A stretch of DNA of 64,000 nucleotides. Source: Hordeum vulgare subsp. vulgare. Its lineage: Eukaryota; Streptophyta; Magnoliopsida; Poales; Poaceae. Below are positions 1 through 10,940 of the stretch, piece by piece. The DNA is taken from positions 229,499,084 through 229,563,083 of the forward strand of contig NC_058522.1 of NCBI RefSeq assembly GCF_904849725.1, in the 5' to 3' direction. The notes under the pieces were generated by a model, which was not told the DNA's origin, ran no database searches, and saw only the letters and a list, made by a program, of their open reading frames with translations. Each line of letters starts with the position of its first letter. The stretch's first letter is position 1. Position numbers and translations under genes: made by a program.

Positions 1-1
1 T

Positions 2-994
2 GGTTTCTTTTGGCTGACGGCTCATGCAGATGCGGAAGACATAGTACGGCGGTGCGAGGGGTGCCAACGTTATGGGAGACAGGCTCATGTGCCGGCTCAA
101 GAATTGAGGATGATTCCCATTACTTGGCCCTTCGCGGTCTGGGGGTTGGACATGGTCGGTCCCTTTAAAATGTCCTCTAACAAGAAAACTCACCTATTGG
201 TGGCAGTTGATAAGTTCACCAAGTGGGTTGAGGCGGAACCTGTTGGAGCTTGCGATGCAGAGACAACGGTCAAATTTCTGAAAAAGCTGATTTTCCGTTT
301 TGGATATCCGCACAGTATTATCACGGACAATGGTACTAACTTGTCCCAAGGAGCGATGCTGGATTTTTGTCGTCGAGAACATATCCGGCTTGATGTTTCT
401 GCGGTTGCTCACCCGCAGTCCAACGGGCAAGCAGAGCGGGCGAATCAGGAAGTCTTGCGAGGGATTAAACCTCGACTCATGGTTCCCCTGGAAAGGACTC
501 CAGGGTGTTGGGTTGAAGAGTTACCTTCGGTACTGTGGAGTATTCGGACCACCCCGAATCGATCCACGGGGTTCACTCCCTTCTTTTTGGTCTATGGAGC
601 AGAGGTTGTTCTCCCTACTGACATAAGACATGACTCTCTTAGAGTCGCTGCATATGTGGAGCAAGATAATGAGCTGGCACGTCAGGATTCCTTGGATGCC
701 TTGGAAGAGGCGCGTGACCTGGCTGCGGCCCGTTCGGCTATCTATCAGCAAGATCTGCGGCGTTATCATAGTCGCCGGGTTAAGGGTCGGACTTTTCAGG
801 AGGGCGACTTAGTACTTCGTCTAATACAAGATCGGGCAGGCATGCACAAGCTATCACCCCCTTGGGAAGGGCCGTTCATCGTCAGCAAGAACCTCCGCAA
901 TGGCTCCTATTATTTGATGGATCTTAGGCCTAATCGACCGACTACAGAGGCTGAGTCAACTCGCCCCTGGAATATTGCTCATTTGCGGCCTTAA
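2..994 (+). CDS. Integrase region of gypsy pol (5'-truncated by window)
   Basis: This is the integrase at the end of Pol, which joins element cDNA to host DNA. The frame is open from base 2, so the protein begins before the window. At the left edge is the end of the HHCC zinc finger (CEGC around bases 56-67). The DDE core follows with LDMVGPF, ITDNGTN and GQAERANQ, giving all three acidic residues. The C-terminal part holds GDLVLR and a GPFIV segment typical of the GPY/F module. No chromodomain is seen, which fits a Tat-type rather than a chromovirus element. No stop or frameshift occurs in the visible part. The start usually predicted near base 89 is internal and not a real start. Confidence 0.93.
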   Translation, partial: GFFWLTAHADAEDIVRRCEGCQRYGRQAHVPAQELRMIPITWPFAVWGLDMVGPFKMSSNKKTHLLVAVDKFTKWVEAEPVGACDAETTVKFLKKLIFRFGYPHSIITDNGTNLSQGAMLDFCRREHIRLDVSAVAHPQSNGQAERANQEVLRGIKPRLMVPLERTPGCWVEELPSVLWSIRTTPNRSTGFTPFFLVYGAEVVLPTDIRHDSLRVAAYVEQDNELARQDSLDALEEARDLAAARSAIYQQDLRRYHSRRVKGRTFQEGDLVLRLIQDRAGMHKLSPPWEGPFIVSKNLRNGSYYLMDLRPNRPTTEAESTRPWNIAHLRP

Positions 995-1104
995 TACACT
1001 TGAGCTCTTAAAGCTCCATGTTTTGTAAGTTTTTCAGTTTCATTATGAAGTAATAAAACACTCTCCGACTTGGGGGCTTCTTCATTAAAAAGTGCAAATT
1101 GTGT

Positions 1105-1778
1105 CATCCTGTTGCGACCTTATGAGCCGACAGAACATACATTTAGGGTGGGTGCACGAGCTTTCTGACTCGCCTCCCCCTGTCGCGACCGTATGAGCCG
1201 ACGAAACCTGCATTTAGGGTGGGTGCACGAGCTTTCTGACTCGCCTCTCCCTGTCGCGACCGTATGAGCCGACGAAACCAGCATTTAGGGTGGGTGCACG
1301 AGCTTTTTGACTCGCCTCCCCCTGTCGCGACCGTATGAGCCGACGAAACCTGCATTTAGGGTGGGTGCACGAGCTTTCTGACTCGTCTCCCCCTGCCGCG
1401 ACCGTATGAGCCGACGAAAACTGCATTTAGGGTGGGTGCACGAGCTTTCTGACTGGCCTCCCCCTGTCGCGACCGTATGAGCCGACGAAAACTGCATTTA
1501 GGGTGGGTGCACGAGCTTTCTGACTCGCCTCCCCCTGTCGCGACCGTATGAGCCGACGAAACCTGCATTTAGGGTGGGTGCATGAGTTTTCTGACTCGCC
1601 TCCCCCTGTCGCGACCGTATGAGCCGACGAAACCTGCATTTAGGGTGGGTGCACGAGTTTTCTGACTCGCCTCCCCCTGTCGCGACCGTATGAGCCGACG
1701 AAAAATGCATTTAGGGTGGGTGCACGAGCTTTCTGACTCGCCTCCCCCTGTCGCGACCGTATGAGCCGACGAAATTAC
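1105..1778. repeat. 71-bp tandem array, about 9.5 copies
   Basis: The unit starting CATTTAGGGTGGGTGCACGA recurs every 71 bp at 1140, 1211, 1282, 1353, 1424, 1495, 1566, 1637 and 1708, preceded by a diverged half copy. Units differ by only a few substitutions and the spacing is exact. The array lies just after pol and before the 3' end of the antisense gene. Overlapping 70-codon open frames on the minus strand arise from the repeat itself and are not treated as genes. Retand elements carry comparable arrays in this position. Confidence 0.95.
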
Positions 1779-2194
1779 TTCTATTATGGTTTAATCTTGA
1801 AGGTTTTAAACCTTTTTCCTTTCTACATACTTGTTGAAACTATCCATAGTTTGTTTGTTGTCACAGATGATGTTTTCAAAGTTTAAGACAGGGGGGTGCT
1901 AAGATTTGTTTCATCCTTGGCGGATTAAGCATTATAGAAGACTCTTATAAAGGCGGGCCAAATATTTCAAATCGCCTTAAAAAGCGATATAAGGGTTTTT
2001 CTCGCAGAAGATATCATCAAAAAACAGTACTGACTATTACATGGCTCGCAGGCCAAATTCAGAAAAGTCTACTTCGCTAAATCCTGGCGTGAGCTCTGAC
2101 CAACTTCGATTTGTAAATCGCCCAATACCCAATTGCACCTGGCCAAAGCAGCAAAGTCGTCTTCGTCGGTCAAGATTGATGCCAAGTCTGCTTC
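1779..2194. other. Non-coding spacer in element A
   Basis: This AT-rich stretch lies between the 71-bp array and the stop codon of the antisense gene. It probably holds the 3' untranslated region of that gene. No convincing ORF or repeat was seen. Confidence 0.6.
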
Positions 2195-5100
2195 CTAGTC
2201 GAAAGGATTCTTGGGTCGCCGAGGGATTAGGTTGGTCATCACGAAGGTTGGCGGGCTGACTTTCTTATTCCTACTGTCATAAGCCGCCTGGTACTTCGTT
2301 AAATCAAGGCTTGCGGCGAGTCGAGTTGCAGCCAGCCGAGAATCCTTGACGACTTTTTGGTAATCCTCTTCAACAAATTCTGATCCATCGTCCTTAAGCT
2401 GAGGGAAGCCAGCGGCTACTTCTTCTAAATTGATCTCTGGGGCATACGCTAAGCAGCGACTCAGGGCAGTCAGAACACCTTTCCGGGCGGCTGACCGAGT
2501 TAACTCGCCAATCTGGGGGGGAAGTGTGGACAAGCATCCAAGTACCTTCTTGATGGAAGTAATAGGCTCTTTGGCACCCATCACAGCTTTGACGGTCAAC
2601 ACACTGCCTGTGTACAGCTGCTCTGTCAGTGTATAAATCGCCTTCAGCATCAACACACAGTCTTCTTGCAGGTTGACGACTCTTGGACCTGAAATATGAT
2701 GATTAGTGACTTAACATCAGAAATTTGAGTAACAAAAAAAGGGGGATGAGGTTGAAGATTTAGGTAAGGCTTACCAAAGATGGCTTGCGTCATGTTAGAG
2801 ATATGACGTTTTAAGATGGATAACTCCTGATGAACAGTCACCAGCTTAGCTTCAGCTTTCTCTGCTCTCTTCAAAGCGGCGTTTTGATCAGCTTGAGCTT
2901 TTTCTAACTCGGCCTTGAGTTTTACCAGTTCGGCCAGAGCCAATTTACACTTCTCTTCCGACTGAGTTCGGGCGTCTTGTTGTCCAGCTAAGTTCTTCTG
3001 TAAGTCGCCCAGCGCTGATTCGGTCTGAGCAAGATTTTCCTATTTGAAAATTTAAGATAAGGGCAAGTCTCAGAATTACTGCAAAAGCAATATCCCTGAC
3101 ACTTGGGGGCTCATGTATAATTTTTTCAGATAAAATTATACAAAAAATCAAGACCCGGCTCATCTTTTTACTGATGACCCGGCCCTTGGGGGTTACTGGT
3201 CGCAAGATGTTTTTCAAAAAAAATATTAAGACCCGGCTCATCGTTTTTTACTGATGACCCGGCCCTTGGGGGTTAATGGGAGTAATGGAGTATAGCAAAG
3301 CTTACAAACTTACCTCATGTTTTTTGTTCAGCATCTGCAGCAGGTTCTTCTCCAACTCATAGCTTGCCTCCAGGCGACTTGCGAAGCCAGAGCAGAGTTC
3401 CTTAAAATCCAAATTTGCATATTTTGACAACTTTTCTTTGGAAAGTCCAGACTCGGGAATTCCGTAGGAAGAGGATGCCATATGCTTGGATAAAACGTTC
3501 GCCGCCGGTTTAGAAAAGCCAGAGCCGGTAATAACCACAGCATCTGGATCTTCCGTTGTTGCCAATGGGCTCGGCGGCTTGGGAGCGTCCATTGCTTCTC
3601 TCGGCGACTCAGGGAGATCTACTTGAGTCGCGGGCTCAGCTTGATCCGGAGTTGGAGTTTTTTCCCTCATGAGATCTGGAGTTACGTCAAGAGTTGGTCC
3701 GCTGGTTTTCCTCGGAATAAGTATGTTAAGGAATTGGAAAGTTCCTTACTCATAAAAGTCATGACAAGATTATCAAAAGACTTACCCCGGAACTCGGATC
3801 ATTGGCGGAAGTGTTGACATCACACAGTCGCCCGAGGTAGGAGGGGAATTCTGCAAAAGAGTTATATGTCAATCATACAGGCGGGTTACAAGCGTGACCC
3901 AAAGAGAAATGGAGAATGGCCATTCATAAAGAATACCTCGCTTGTTTTTCTTTTGTTTGTTGCTGGTAGGCCGGATACCAGGTCACCAGAGTGACTTTGC
4001 GTTTTCCGATTTGAGGCGTGTTGTGCTTTCTTCAATAGGAAATTCGGGTCCAGATAAGCATTTGGATGAGAAAGGGAAACTTTTCCACAAATTCGCCTGG
4101 CCGTCTTAGGTGGAGAATGAGATGAATCGGAAGAAACGGAAATTACCTCAATAGAGTCTTCCTGGCTTTCGTTCTCCTCATTCTATTTTAGGGAAAGGGA
4201 AAGATATAAATAAGAGGTTAAAAGTGACAGGTGGCGAGTGAAAAGAGGACGGATTTGTACCTCTGAAAGTGCATCGCCGACTTGAGATTCGTCGACTTCG
4301 GATGGCTCAGCCGCAGCAGATTTTCCTTTGCCCTTGGCTTTCTTAGAGGGCGGCTTAGCAGTTTTCATTGCTTTCTTTTTAGGTCTCCTGGACCAGAACT
4401 TATCGCCTTTCTGAAAAGGTATATATTATGAAACCATGATAGCAATGAAACAGAAGGGATAAATACCGAGGGCGGGTCAGGTTTGGTTACCTTGGGCGCC
4501 GGGTTAATCTTGCAAAAAGGCTTAAGGCCGATTTGGCCGCACTTTCCCGTAGGCTCGCCAGTCAACTTTTTGATGATGGCAACAATGTCCTTTTCTGTTA
4601 AAGCTGTGTGAAAGTAGCATTGAGGATGATCCAGAGTGCCATCAAACTCACACATCAGACCATCTCGGCGGCTCAGAGGAAGAATCCGCCATTCAACCCA
4701 GCAGCGGATTAGGTCAACCCCGGTAAGACCATTGTTCGTCAGGGATCTTAGCTCAGATAATATTGGGATGAACTCCGACTCTTCTTCCTCGGTGAGCTTG
4801 TCTGGGAGCTTGAAGTTAACCGGAAGGCGAGTTGGCCTGTATCCCAGAAGCTTGTTCTCACCAGCACGAGACGTCTCTTGACAATAAAACCGAGACTCGC
4901 CCCAGCCCTTGGGATGGCTAGGCATGATGAGTGAAGGGAACGGACTATCCCTATGGCGCTGGACGTTGACGTCGCCGAGTTCCAAACTGGGGCCATTGTG
5001 GAATTCCGTGTGGCGATTCAGATGAAAAAAATGCCAAAATAGAGGGACAGAAGGCTCGATCCGCATATAAGCTTCACAAAGAACTTGGAACTGGCTCAAA

Positions 5101-5376
5101 TTGCTTATGGAATTGGGTCCCAGATCTTGGAGTCGGACGTTCATGAAGGTAAAAGCGTCCCTAAGAAATTTCGACCCGGGCGGCTTAAAACCCCATTCCA
5201 AATGTTCAACAAAAACTACTATTTCCCCTTCTTTGGGGTTAGGGAGATCTTCTCCCAACCCGGTGCGCCATCCAATGACATCTTGAGGATCCAAACAGCC
5301 CTCTTTCACATAATTAGCTAAGACAGCGTCATCAACCTTGGTAGGAAGCCAGTCACTCTTGAAGACGGCGCCCATG
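2195..5376 (-). CDS. Intact antisense gene of element A, seven coding exons, 841 aa
   Basis: Joining exons 5376-4467, 4410-4261, 4182-3937, 3850-3786, 3710-3314, 3039-2775 and 2688-2195 gives one continuous frame from ATG at 5375-5373 to TAG at 2197-2195. The total is 2,526 nt. Every intron begins GT and ends AG, and the three phase changes cancel exactly. The large first exon (303 codons, starting MGAVFKSDWLP) resembles the plant putative gypsy-type transposon domain (Pfam Transposase_28 type), whose activity is unknown. The middle is basic and Ser/Pro-rich. The 88-codon sixth exon is Glu/Lys/Ala-rich and looks like a coiled coil. A splice acceptor abuts the ATG, implying an upstream untranslated exon. 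It runs opposite to pol. The frame is intact although most coding regions nearby are decayed. The function is unknown. Confidence 0.85.
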
Positions 5377-5920
5377 CTACAAGTAAGTAAAAGTATGATA
5401 TTACATGTCTTGGACACCTACTATATGGGATGGAATCGGTTCATTTAACCCGCCGAGTACTTTGATTAAAGAAAGATTTAACCCGCCAGACCAAGAGGTC
5501 GGGTTGGGTTGCTATGGCGACTTATGGAAGTAGGGTTATTCCCAAAGGCTACGTTTCTGTGGATGGTAAAATCTATTCGTTCTGAAGCACTAAGGGGGGG
5601 TGAAGAATACAAACGACGTTTCGCAAACAGTAAATGAGGAATGGATCTACCAAACAGATGTGAAAATCTACGAATATAACTGGGCACGAACAATCTATTA
5701 TCAAGTGACGCCCCTCGTTTGGTGAAGACATTGTGTCCAAAGATTCGCGAGTACAGCGGATAAAGTAAAAGTATTCAGGGCACTGGCTACCCAATCGGCG
5801 CTCGTGCTAGTCGATTCGAGGAAGATGAGCGACTATGAGCGAAAAGCTTCAAAGGTACGGCAATGGCGAAAGCTCAAGCAAGGAATGAACCTACTCCTAA
5901 AAAGTGAATGAAGGCCTAAC

Positions 5921-6230
5921 CTGATGCTCTCGATCGAAGAAGGCCGACAGTGACGGAGATCGTTGAAGAAGCGCGGGGGTCCCGACGAACGAAGAGATCT
6001 TCGGCGGCGGCGGAGTTCGAGGCGAGCAACGAGGTGGTCGATGATGATGCGGTGGTCAATGGCGGCGGACGGATCGTCCGCGGTGCGAGGCTTGACGACG
6101 GCAACGGCTTATGGGCGGCGCTGAAGCTTCTCGGACGAGGGCGGAAGGTGCGGCCGGCGGCGGAGCCCTCGGGAGACGATGAGGCCTTTTGCTGTGATAA
6201 TGGGGGGAGACTGACGAGACTGGTAGGTGG
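5921..6230 (-). other. Likely 5' untranslated exon of the antisense gene
   Basis: This GC-rich block ends in a good splice donor on the minus strand (GCATCAG then GTTAGG, donor at 5920-5919). The next acceptor is at 5378-5377, directly before the ATG of the antisense gene, so an intron of about 544 bp is inferred. Short frames run through it on both strands, including 126 codons on +, but none resembles a known protein. The right limit is approximate, set by the TATA-like box just beyond it. Confidence 0.55.
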
Positions 6231-6255
6231 GAAGCACCAGCCCTGTCCCCCCCCC

Positions 6256-6265
6256 TCTATTTATC
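6256..6265 (-). promoter_or_regulatory. TATA-like box for the antisense gene
   Basis: The minus strand reads GATAAATAGA, close to the plant TATA consensus. It lies about 30 bases upstream of the GC-rich candidate 5' exon. It is outside the LTR, so the antisense gene would have its own promoter. Confidence 0.5.
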
Positions 6266-6564
6266 AGGACGGGCGCTCGAATCGAGGCGCCGTGAGCGGG
6301 AACCGCTGGGGAATAAAAAATTCGCCATGATGACGTCCGAAGATTTTGGGATAACGATGCACTAAAGATCCGTTGGGATTATGTTAGTCTTCCCGAGAAT
6401 CGAGGGATAAGGAGATGCTAATAGGAAATGGTTTGGCGACTCAGAGTTTTTCGGTGCCGGATGGCGGGTTACAATTTCTGACGCATGGAGAAAGATGAAG
6501 GAGTGAATCACCTTCAACTGAGCGGAAGCATTGGCGTGAAAGTTCAAGTCAATCTGGGGCCTAA

Positions 6565-7049
6565 TGTTGGGGATATTACCTATTAAATGACCCGCCCAAG
6601 ATGGGCCGGGTTACCAGTGAGGCGATTCATCCTCTGGATTATTCGGGCTTCGGCCTGGCCGGTTCAAGGTCGCGGGATGGTTATGATTTCTGGAAGGTCT
6701 CCTGGTTTTGAAGGACGGCGACTTAGAGACCACAATGGTCACGAGTTGTAGGAAGGAAGGGACTCTTGTAAACCCTAAGGCCTCGACCTATATATAAAGG
6801 CGAGTCCTAAGGAGGAGAGGCGGGTTAGAAGTCATCGAGTGCTAGGTTAGGCGAGTTACGCCTCCCTTGTAATCAAATCCACATCAATACACACAAAGCA
6901 GGATGTAGGCTATTACCTCCTCTCAAGGTGCCGAACCTGGGTAAATCGTCGTGTTCCTCCCGTTTAACCCCTTTGAGTCGCCACCAAGGTGCGATGGCTC
7001 CAGTACTAAGTCCTTTCACGAGGACATCTGCCGTGACAAAACCACGACA
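6565..7049 (+). repeat. 3' LTR of element A (485 bp)
   Basis: It starts TGTTGGGG directly after a G-rich tract (CTGGGGCCTAA) that would serve as the polypurine tract, and ends ACGACA, so the termini are TGT..ACA. A TATA box in + orientation lies at 6789-6798. The sequence downstream of it looks like an R-U5 segment. Base 7050 onward is gag of element B in the opposite orientation, which sets the right edge. Confidence 0.85.
6789..6798 (+). promoter_or_regulatory. TATA box in LTR of element A
   Basis: TATATATAAA lies about 225 bases into the LTR, in the same orientation as pol. It marks the likely U3/R boundary region and supports the + orientation of the element. Confidence 0.7.
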
Positions 7050-7259
7050 CATAGTATCCAGCATAGCATCATAAGCATCATGGACAACAGAAGTAGCATC
7101 ATCAAGCACAGGCGACATATCAAGATTTCTAGCAGGAGGCGAAGTCACAAACTTACTCAAAACTGAAGATGAATCAACTGCACAGCTAGATGGAAATTCC
7201 TTGCCTCTCCTTGTAGTGAAAGGCAGGATTTTAGTTCTTGGATCTTTCGGATTCCTCAT
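7050..7259 (-). pseudogene. Gag N-terminus of element B, truncated by insertion
   Basis: The frame begins ATG at 7259-7257 (MRNPKDPRTK) and runs 70 codons to ..YDAMLDTM, where the LTR of element A starts. It lies 50 bases inside the PBS, the usual place for gag. It is a partial retrotransposon structural-protein frame with no diagnostic motif in the preserved part, so the gag assignment rests on position. The continuous open frame extending below 7050 reads into LTR sequence and has no meaning. Confidence 0.6.
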
Positions 7260-7309
7260 AGTGATCAGCAGACGTCAATCCCAAATGACTCAAAGAATAT
7301 AGTTGTGCT

Positions 7310-7327
7310 TCCCCGGCAACGGCGCCA
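7310..7327 (-). promoter_or_regulatory. Primer-binding site of element B (tRNA-Asp)
   Basis: The minus strand reads TGGCGCCGTTGCCGGGGA, an exact 18-base match to the complement of the 3' end of plant tRNA-Asp(GTC). It lies 11 bases inside the LTR, as expected for first-strand priming in Athila/Tat-type elements. Confidence 0.93.
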
Positions 7328-7338
7328 GAAAAAAGCCT

Positions 7339-8909
7339 TGATGTCCCACAAGCGTATGGGATCGCAGCAGTTTTCGAGGGTAGAGTATTCAACCCAAATT
7401 TATTGATTCGCTCACAAGGGGACGCAAAATAATATTCTCAAGTATTATCAGCTGAGTTGTCAATTCAACCACACCTGAAAGATTAGTGTCTGCAAGCAAA
7501 GTATCAGTAGCAAGGTAGTATGATAGCAACAGCACCAGAAAAAGCTTTGACAATTCCCAGCAATGGCGCCAGAAAAGGCCCCGTTGATGGGATGTTAGCG
7601 CCAACAAAGTCTTGCAACAAGTAACAGCGGAGTAGCAAGGAACAGTAGTAGCAGCAGCAGCAAAGTAACAAGTAACAGCAGTAGTGACAGCAGCAGCAAA
7701 GTGACAACAACAGCAAAGTGGCCCAATCCCTCTTGTAGCAAGGGACAAGCCTAGGCAAAGTGACGTAGCGAGAACCAGTAGTAAAAGACTCGTAGGTAGT
7801 GGATCGGTGATGGATGAGTGTGACGGATGTGATTCATCATGTAACAGCTATAACACGGAGAGATATGTGGCTAGCTCCCGTTCATCAATCTAATGTAGGC
7901 ATGTATTCCATATGTAGTCATACGTGCTTAGGGAAAAGAACTTGCATGACATCTATTGTCCATCCCTCCCGTGGCAGCGGGGTCCTAATGGAAACTAAGG
8001 GATATTACGGTTCTCCTCTCAATAAAGAACCGGACCAACGCATTAACACGCAGTGAATACATGAACTCCTCATACTATGGTCATCTCCCGGAGTGGTTCT
8101 GGTTATTGTCACTCCGGGGTTGTCGGGTCATACCACATAGTAGGTGACTACAACTTGCAAGATAGGATCTAAAACACACATATATTGGCGACAACATAAT
8201 AGGTTCAGATCTAAATCATGGCACTCGATCCCTAGTGACAAGCATTAAGCATAGCCAAGTAGTAGCAACGTCAATCTAGAACATAGTGGATACTAGGGAT
8301 CAATCCCCGTCAAGAACTAACTCGATTACATGATAGATCTCATCCAACTCATCACCGTCCAGCAAGCCTACGATGAGATTACTCACGAATGATGAAGAGC
8401 ATCATGGAATTGTCGATGGAGAAAGGTTGATGATGACGATAGCGACGATTTCCCCTCTCCGGAGCCCAAAACGGACTCCAAATCTGCCCTCCAGATGAAG
8501 AACAAGATGGGGCGGCGCCTCCGTATCACAAAACGCGATGAAACCTTCTCTTTGATTTTTTTCAGGAAAAACGGAAGATATATGACTAATATTGGGGGCG
8601 GTGGTGCCATGTGGGCCCCACAAACCCTCATGGTGCGGCCATAGGGGGTGGTCGCTGCCGAGGAGCTTGTGGCCCACTCGCAGCTCCCCTCACGTGGAAC
8701 TTTGCGCAGGTATTTTTCTTTTATTCCAGAAAAAATCTCCGTAAATTTTCAGGACATTCCGAGAACTTTTATTTCTGCACAAAAACAACACCATGGCAAT
8801 TCTGCTGAAAACAGCGTTAGTCCGGGTTAGCTCCATTCAAATCATGCAAATTAGAGTCCAAAACAAGGGCAAAAGAGTTCGGAAAAGTAGATACGACAGA
8901 GACGTATCA
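7339..8909 (-). repeat. 5' LTR of element B (1,571 bp, Sabrina-like)
   Basis: On + it runs from TGATGTCCCACAAG to AGAGACGTATCA. It is clearly homologous to the solo LTR at 19709-21092 but about 190 bp longer. The excess lies near 7520-7770, a block rich in CAG/AAC-like units that also contains a second PBS-like segment (CAATGGCGCCAGAAA on +, near 7562). Short frames in it are not considered genes. Confidence 0.88.
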
Positions 8910-9307
8910 CTTCTCCACCACCATGGACACTTCCCGGACGTGTCGTGAGTAGTCCTCCTTGGACCATGAGTCCATGACCAGTAACTATGTGATGTCTTCT
9001 CTCCAATCTTGTGCTTCAATGATTAGCCCTTGTGAGTTGCCCTACATGATCAAGGCATCTATGTAATTTTCGTGCTATTGCTATGCTTGGTTTGTTGGGA
9101 TCCGATGGATTATGAGATTATGTTCAGATTGATATGAGTTATATATTTGATTCTCCATTTATATTATGTTCTTTAGTGAGTCATGCATATTCTCCGTTGC
9201 TTTGTATTGCTTTGGTTGAGTAGTAGATTGCAACTCCAAAAGGGAGCGTTAAGCATGATTGTGGGTTCATGCCCCTAGATGTCTAGCTCGACTGAAACAA
9301 ACATGAG
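8910..9307 (+). repeat. LTR1 of family D, middle segment
   Basis: This matches LTR3 from about 36422 onward. The first ~517 bp of LTR1 are not here and should lie left of element B, outside the window. The last five bases, ATGAG (9303-9307), are the left target-site copy of element C; the partner is at 23769-23773, where the LTR resumes. Confidence 0.85.
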
Positions 9308-10931
9308 TGTCGGGACCCCGATCCTAAGCCATAGGAATCCAGCCTGTAACACATTGCATCCCTTTGCGGTCTCACGCACGGTTATCCCCACGGCTGACAC
9401 CTTACCTTAGCCGGGACCGTTTGTGCCTTTTGACTGACGTATGCATTAGTGTCGCTAGCATTCCAATGTCAAAGAACCCAGGTCGACATATCTAGTCATA
9501 AACTCAAGTGGCTCGACTGTACAGAGACAGGCATACATAACCCAGCAAAGCAGGTGTCGGTCAACAGCGAGTGTAGACGAGTCGTAGCAAGCTACAAGGA
9601 CTCCATTACATCACGTAACATTTCCCCAAAGGAACAGACACAGCAGCTAAGAAGGATACATGTCGGTCAACCAATTTGTCCGGAGCTGTAGTGAACTACC
9701 AGGGCTCGGTGGAATCACAAAGGGGCATTTCTCTGTATAGAGAGCTACTAAGGCATACGACTAGGTGTGAATCCCATACATATCACAATGCATCACACGT
9801 ACGCATGACATACTAGATATGCATAGATACAACAATGGCATCACAAAATAACCATACAACATTACAACATTTATTTAGAAGACTCGGAAGACTCTTGCAT
9901 AATATGTTCATACAAGCAGGGGTCACACGACCCGACACTCAAGGTCATACAAACAAGTCATACAAACCAACGGAAGCATAAAGCTGTCTGAGTACATACA
10001 GATGAAAGGATAAGGCATAAAGCCTGACTATCTACAGATCCATTCTGAAAGGGGCCAGGTCGTAACTGGGACACCAGCTACTCGTCATCATCGATGTCTA
10101 GAAAAAACCCACCTATTGGCTCGTGGGTATCCTCTCCAACAATTATTAAGCAAACATGAGTACAAGAGTACTCAGCAAGACTTTAGAACACATCTATCTA
10201 TTCATGCTCAGGTATCAATAAAGGGGGTTGTGGTGTTTCATCCAGCAAGCTAGCTTTGACTCTTGGCTAGACAAAGTTACATTTTAAAATAGTTTTGACA
10301 ACTTTGTTTTCTCGCACACGAGTCCACTGACTCCAAGCAATACACCATCATGGAATCATTCCCGTCTTCCTAGGAAATGCCATCCATGACACTCACACTT
10401 ATCTTGATCTTTTTATGAGTAGCCATAAAAGTTGTCTATGAACAACATATGTCTCCAAGTAGTCCATATCCGCGGACGCGACTATTCGAATAGATCATAA
10501 CCCTGCAGGGGTGTACTTCTTCATACACGCTCTCGCCACTTATCGCTATGTGCACGTTATGCACCTCGGCAACCTTCAAGCGGAAGCCCAGCGAGGGAGT
10601 CGGCCACGACCGTTAACCACATTAGTACCTAGTCCAGATTTATCGCCTATCTGAGGGTAACCCACACGGAAGTCCGCCGAGGTTTGCCACGGCCCCAAAT
10701 GATGTGCGCAGGGTTCCCAAGCCCACCATCCGGGTGCCACTTGGTACACCGTGCCACTGCCTACCGCATCATAGCCCACCTCTAAGGTCAGCACTATGCA
10801 CGGCCTCCAGCATGACTATAAACACCAGAAACTATTTGCGACTCCTGGAGCGAGTACTAGGATTTTAATAAGTCGAGCGGGGTCATATTTCAGGGCCCAG
10901 CATGTGGTAGTATCTCGTCTTGGATTACATA
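9308..10931 (-). repeat. Truncated 3' LTR of element C
   Basis: It aligns with 18498-21511 of the 5' LTR once the nested solo LTR is removed, ending abruptly after TTGGATTACAT. Roughly the first 2.26 kb (minus orientation) of the LTR are absent. An 8-base filler (10931-10938) separates it from the palindrome. By eye the two LTRs show about 20 differences in the first 270 aligned bases. The short frame at 9449-9691 has a counterpart in the other LTR copy (18642-18881) and is treated as LTR sequence. Confidence 0.85.
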
Positions 10932-10940
10932 TTGATGTAG

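Larger units (their letters stand above)
1..7049 (+). mobile_element. Element A: Tat/Retand-like gypsy LTR retrotransposon, 3' part
   Basis: The visible part runs, in + orientation, from the integrase through a 71-bp tandem array and a long antisense gene to one LTR of 485 bp. The 5' LTR, gag and most of pol lie left of the window. Placing an antisense ORF between pol and the 3' LTR is known for Tat-lineage elements (Grande, Retand), and a tandem array in that position is known for Retand. The right end sits inside the gag start of element B, so A inserted into B. The other target-site copy is outside the window. The LTR length and sequence recall wheat Fatima elements, but that name is uncertain. 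Confidence 0.85.
7050..8909 (-). mobile_element. Element B: Sabrina-like gypsy element, 5' end, interrupted by A
   Basis: In minus orientation this holds a complete 5' LTR (8909 to 7339), a primer-binding site and the first 70 codons of a gag-like frame. There it is cut by the LTR of element A. The rest of B should lie left of the window. The LTR starts TGATACGTCTC on the minus strand, as in Sabrina-type wheat LTRs. B inserted in the first D-family LTR, whose homologous sequence resumes at 8910. The candidate target-site base run there is CTTCT; its partner is outside. Confidence 0.85.

Noticed and set aside
1143..1710. Six overlapping 70-codon minus-strand frames
   Set aside because: They are products of the 71-bp tandem repeat read three units at a time; no start context or protein resemblance.
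5950..6330. 126-codon + strand frame in a GC-rich block
   Set aside because: Antisense to the candidate first exon of the antisense gene; composition-driven frame with no family resemblance.
6873..7259. 128-codon minus frame as one gag protein
   Set aside because: Only 7050-7259 is element B; below 7050 it reads through the LTR of element A.
7310..7327. tRNA-Asp gene
   Set aside because: Only the 3'-terminal 18 bases of tRNA-Asp are matched, at the primer-site position of an LTR element; no cloverleaf.
7600..7720. CAG/AAC-rich microsatellite
   Set aside because: Too degenerate to be a simple repeat; it is an expanded segment of a Sabrina-like LTR.
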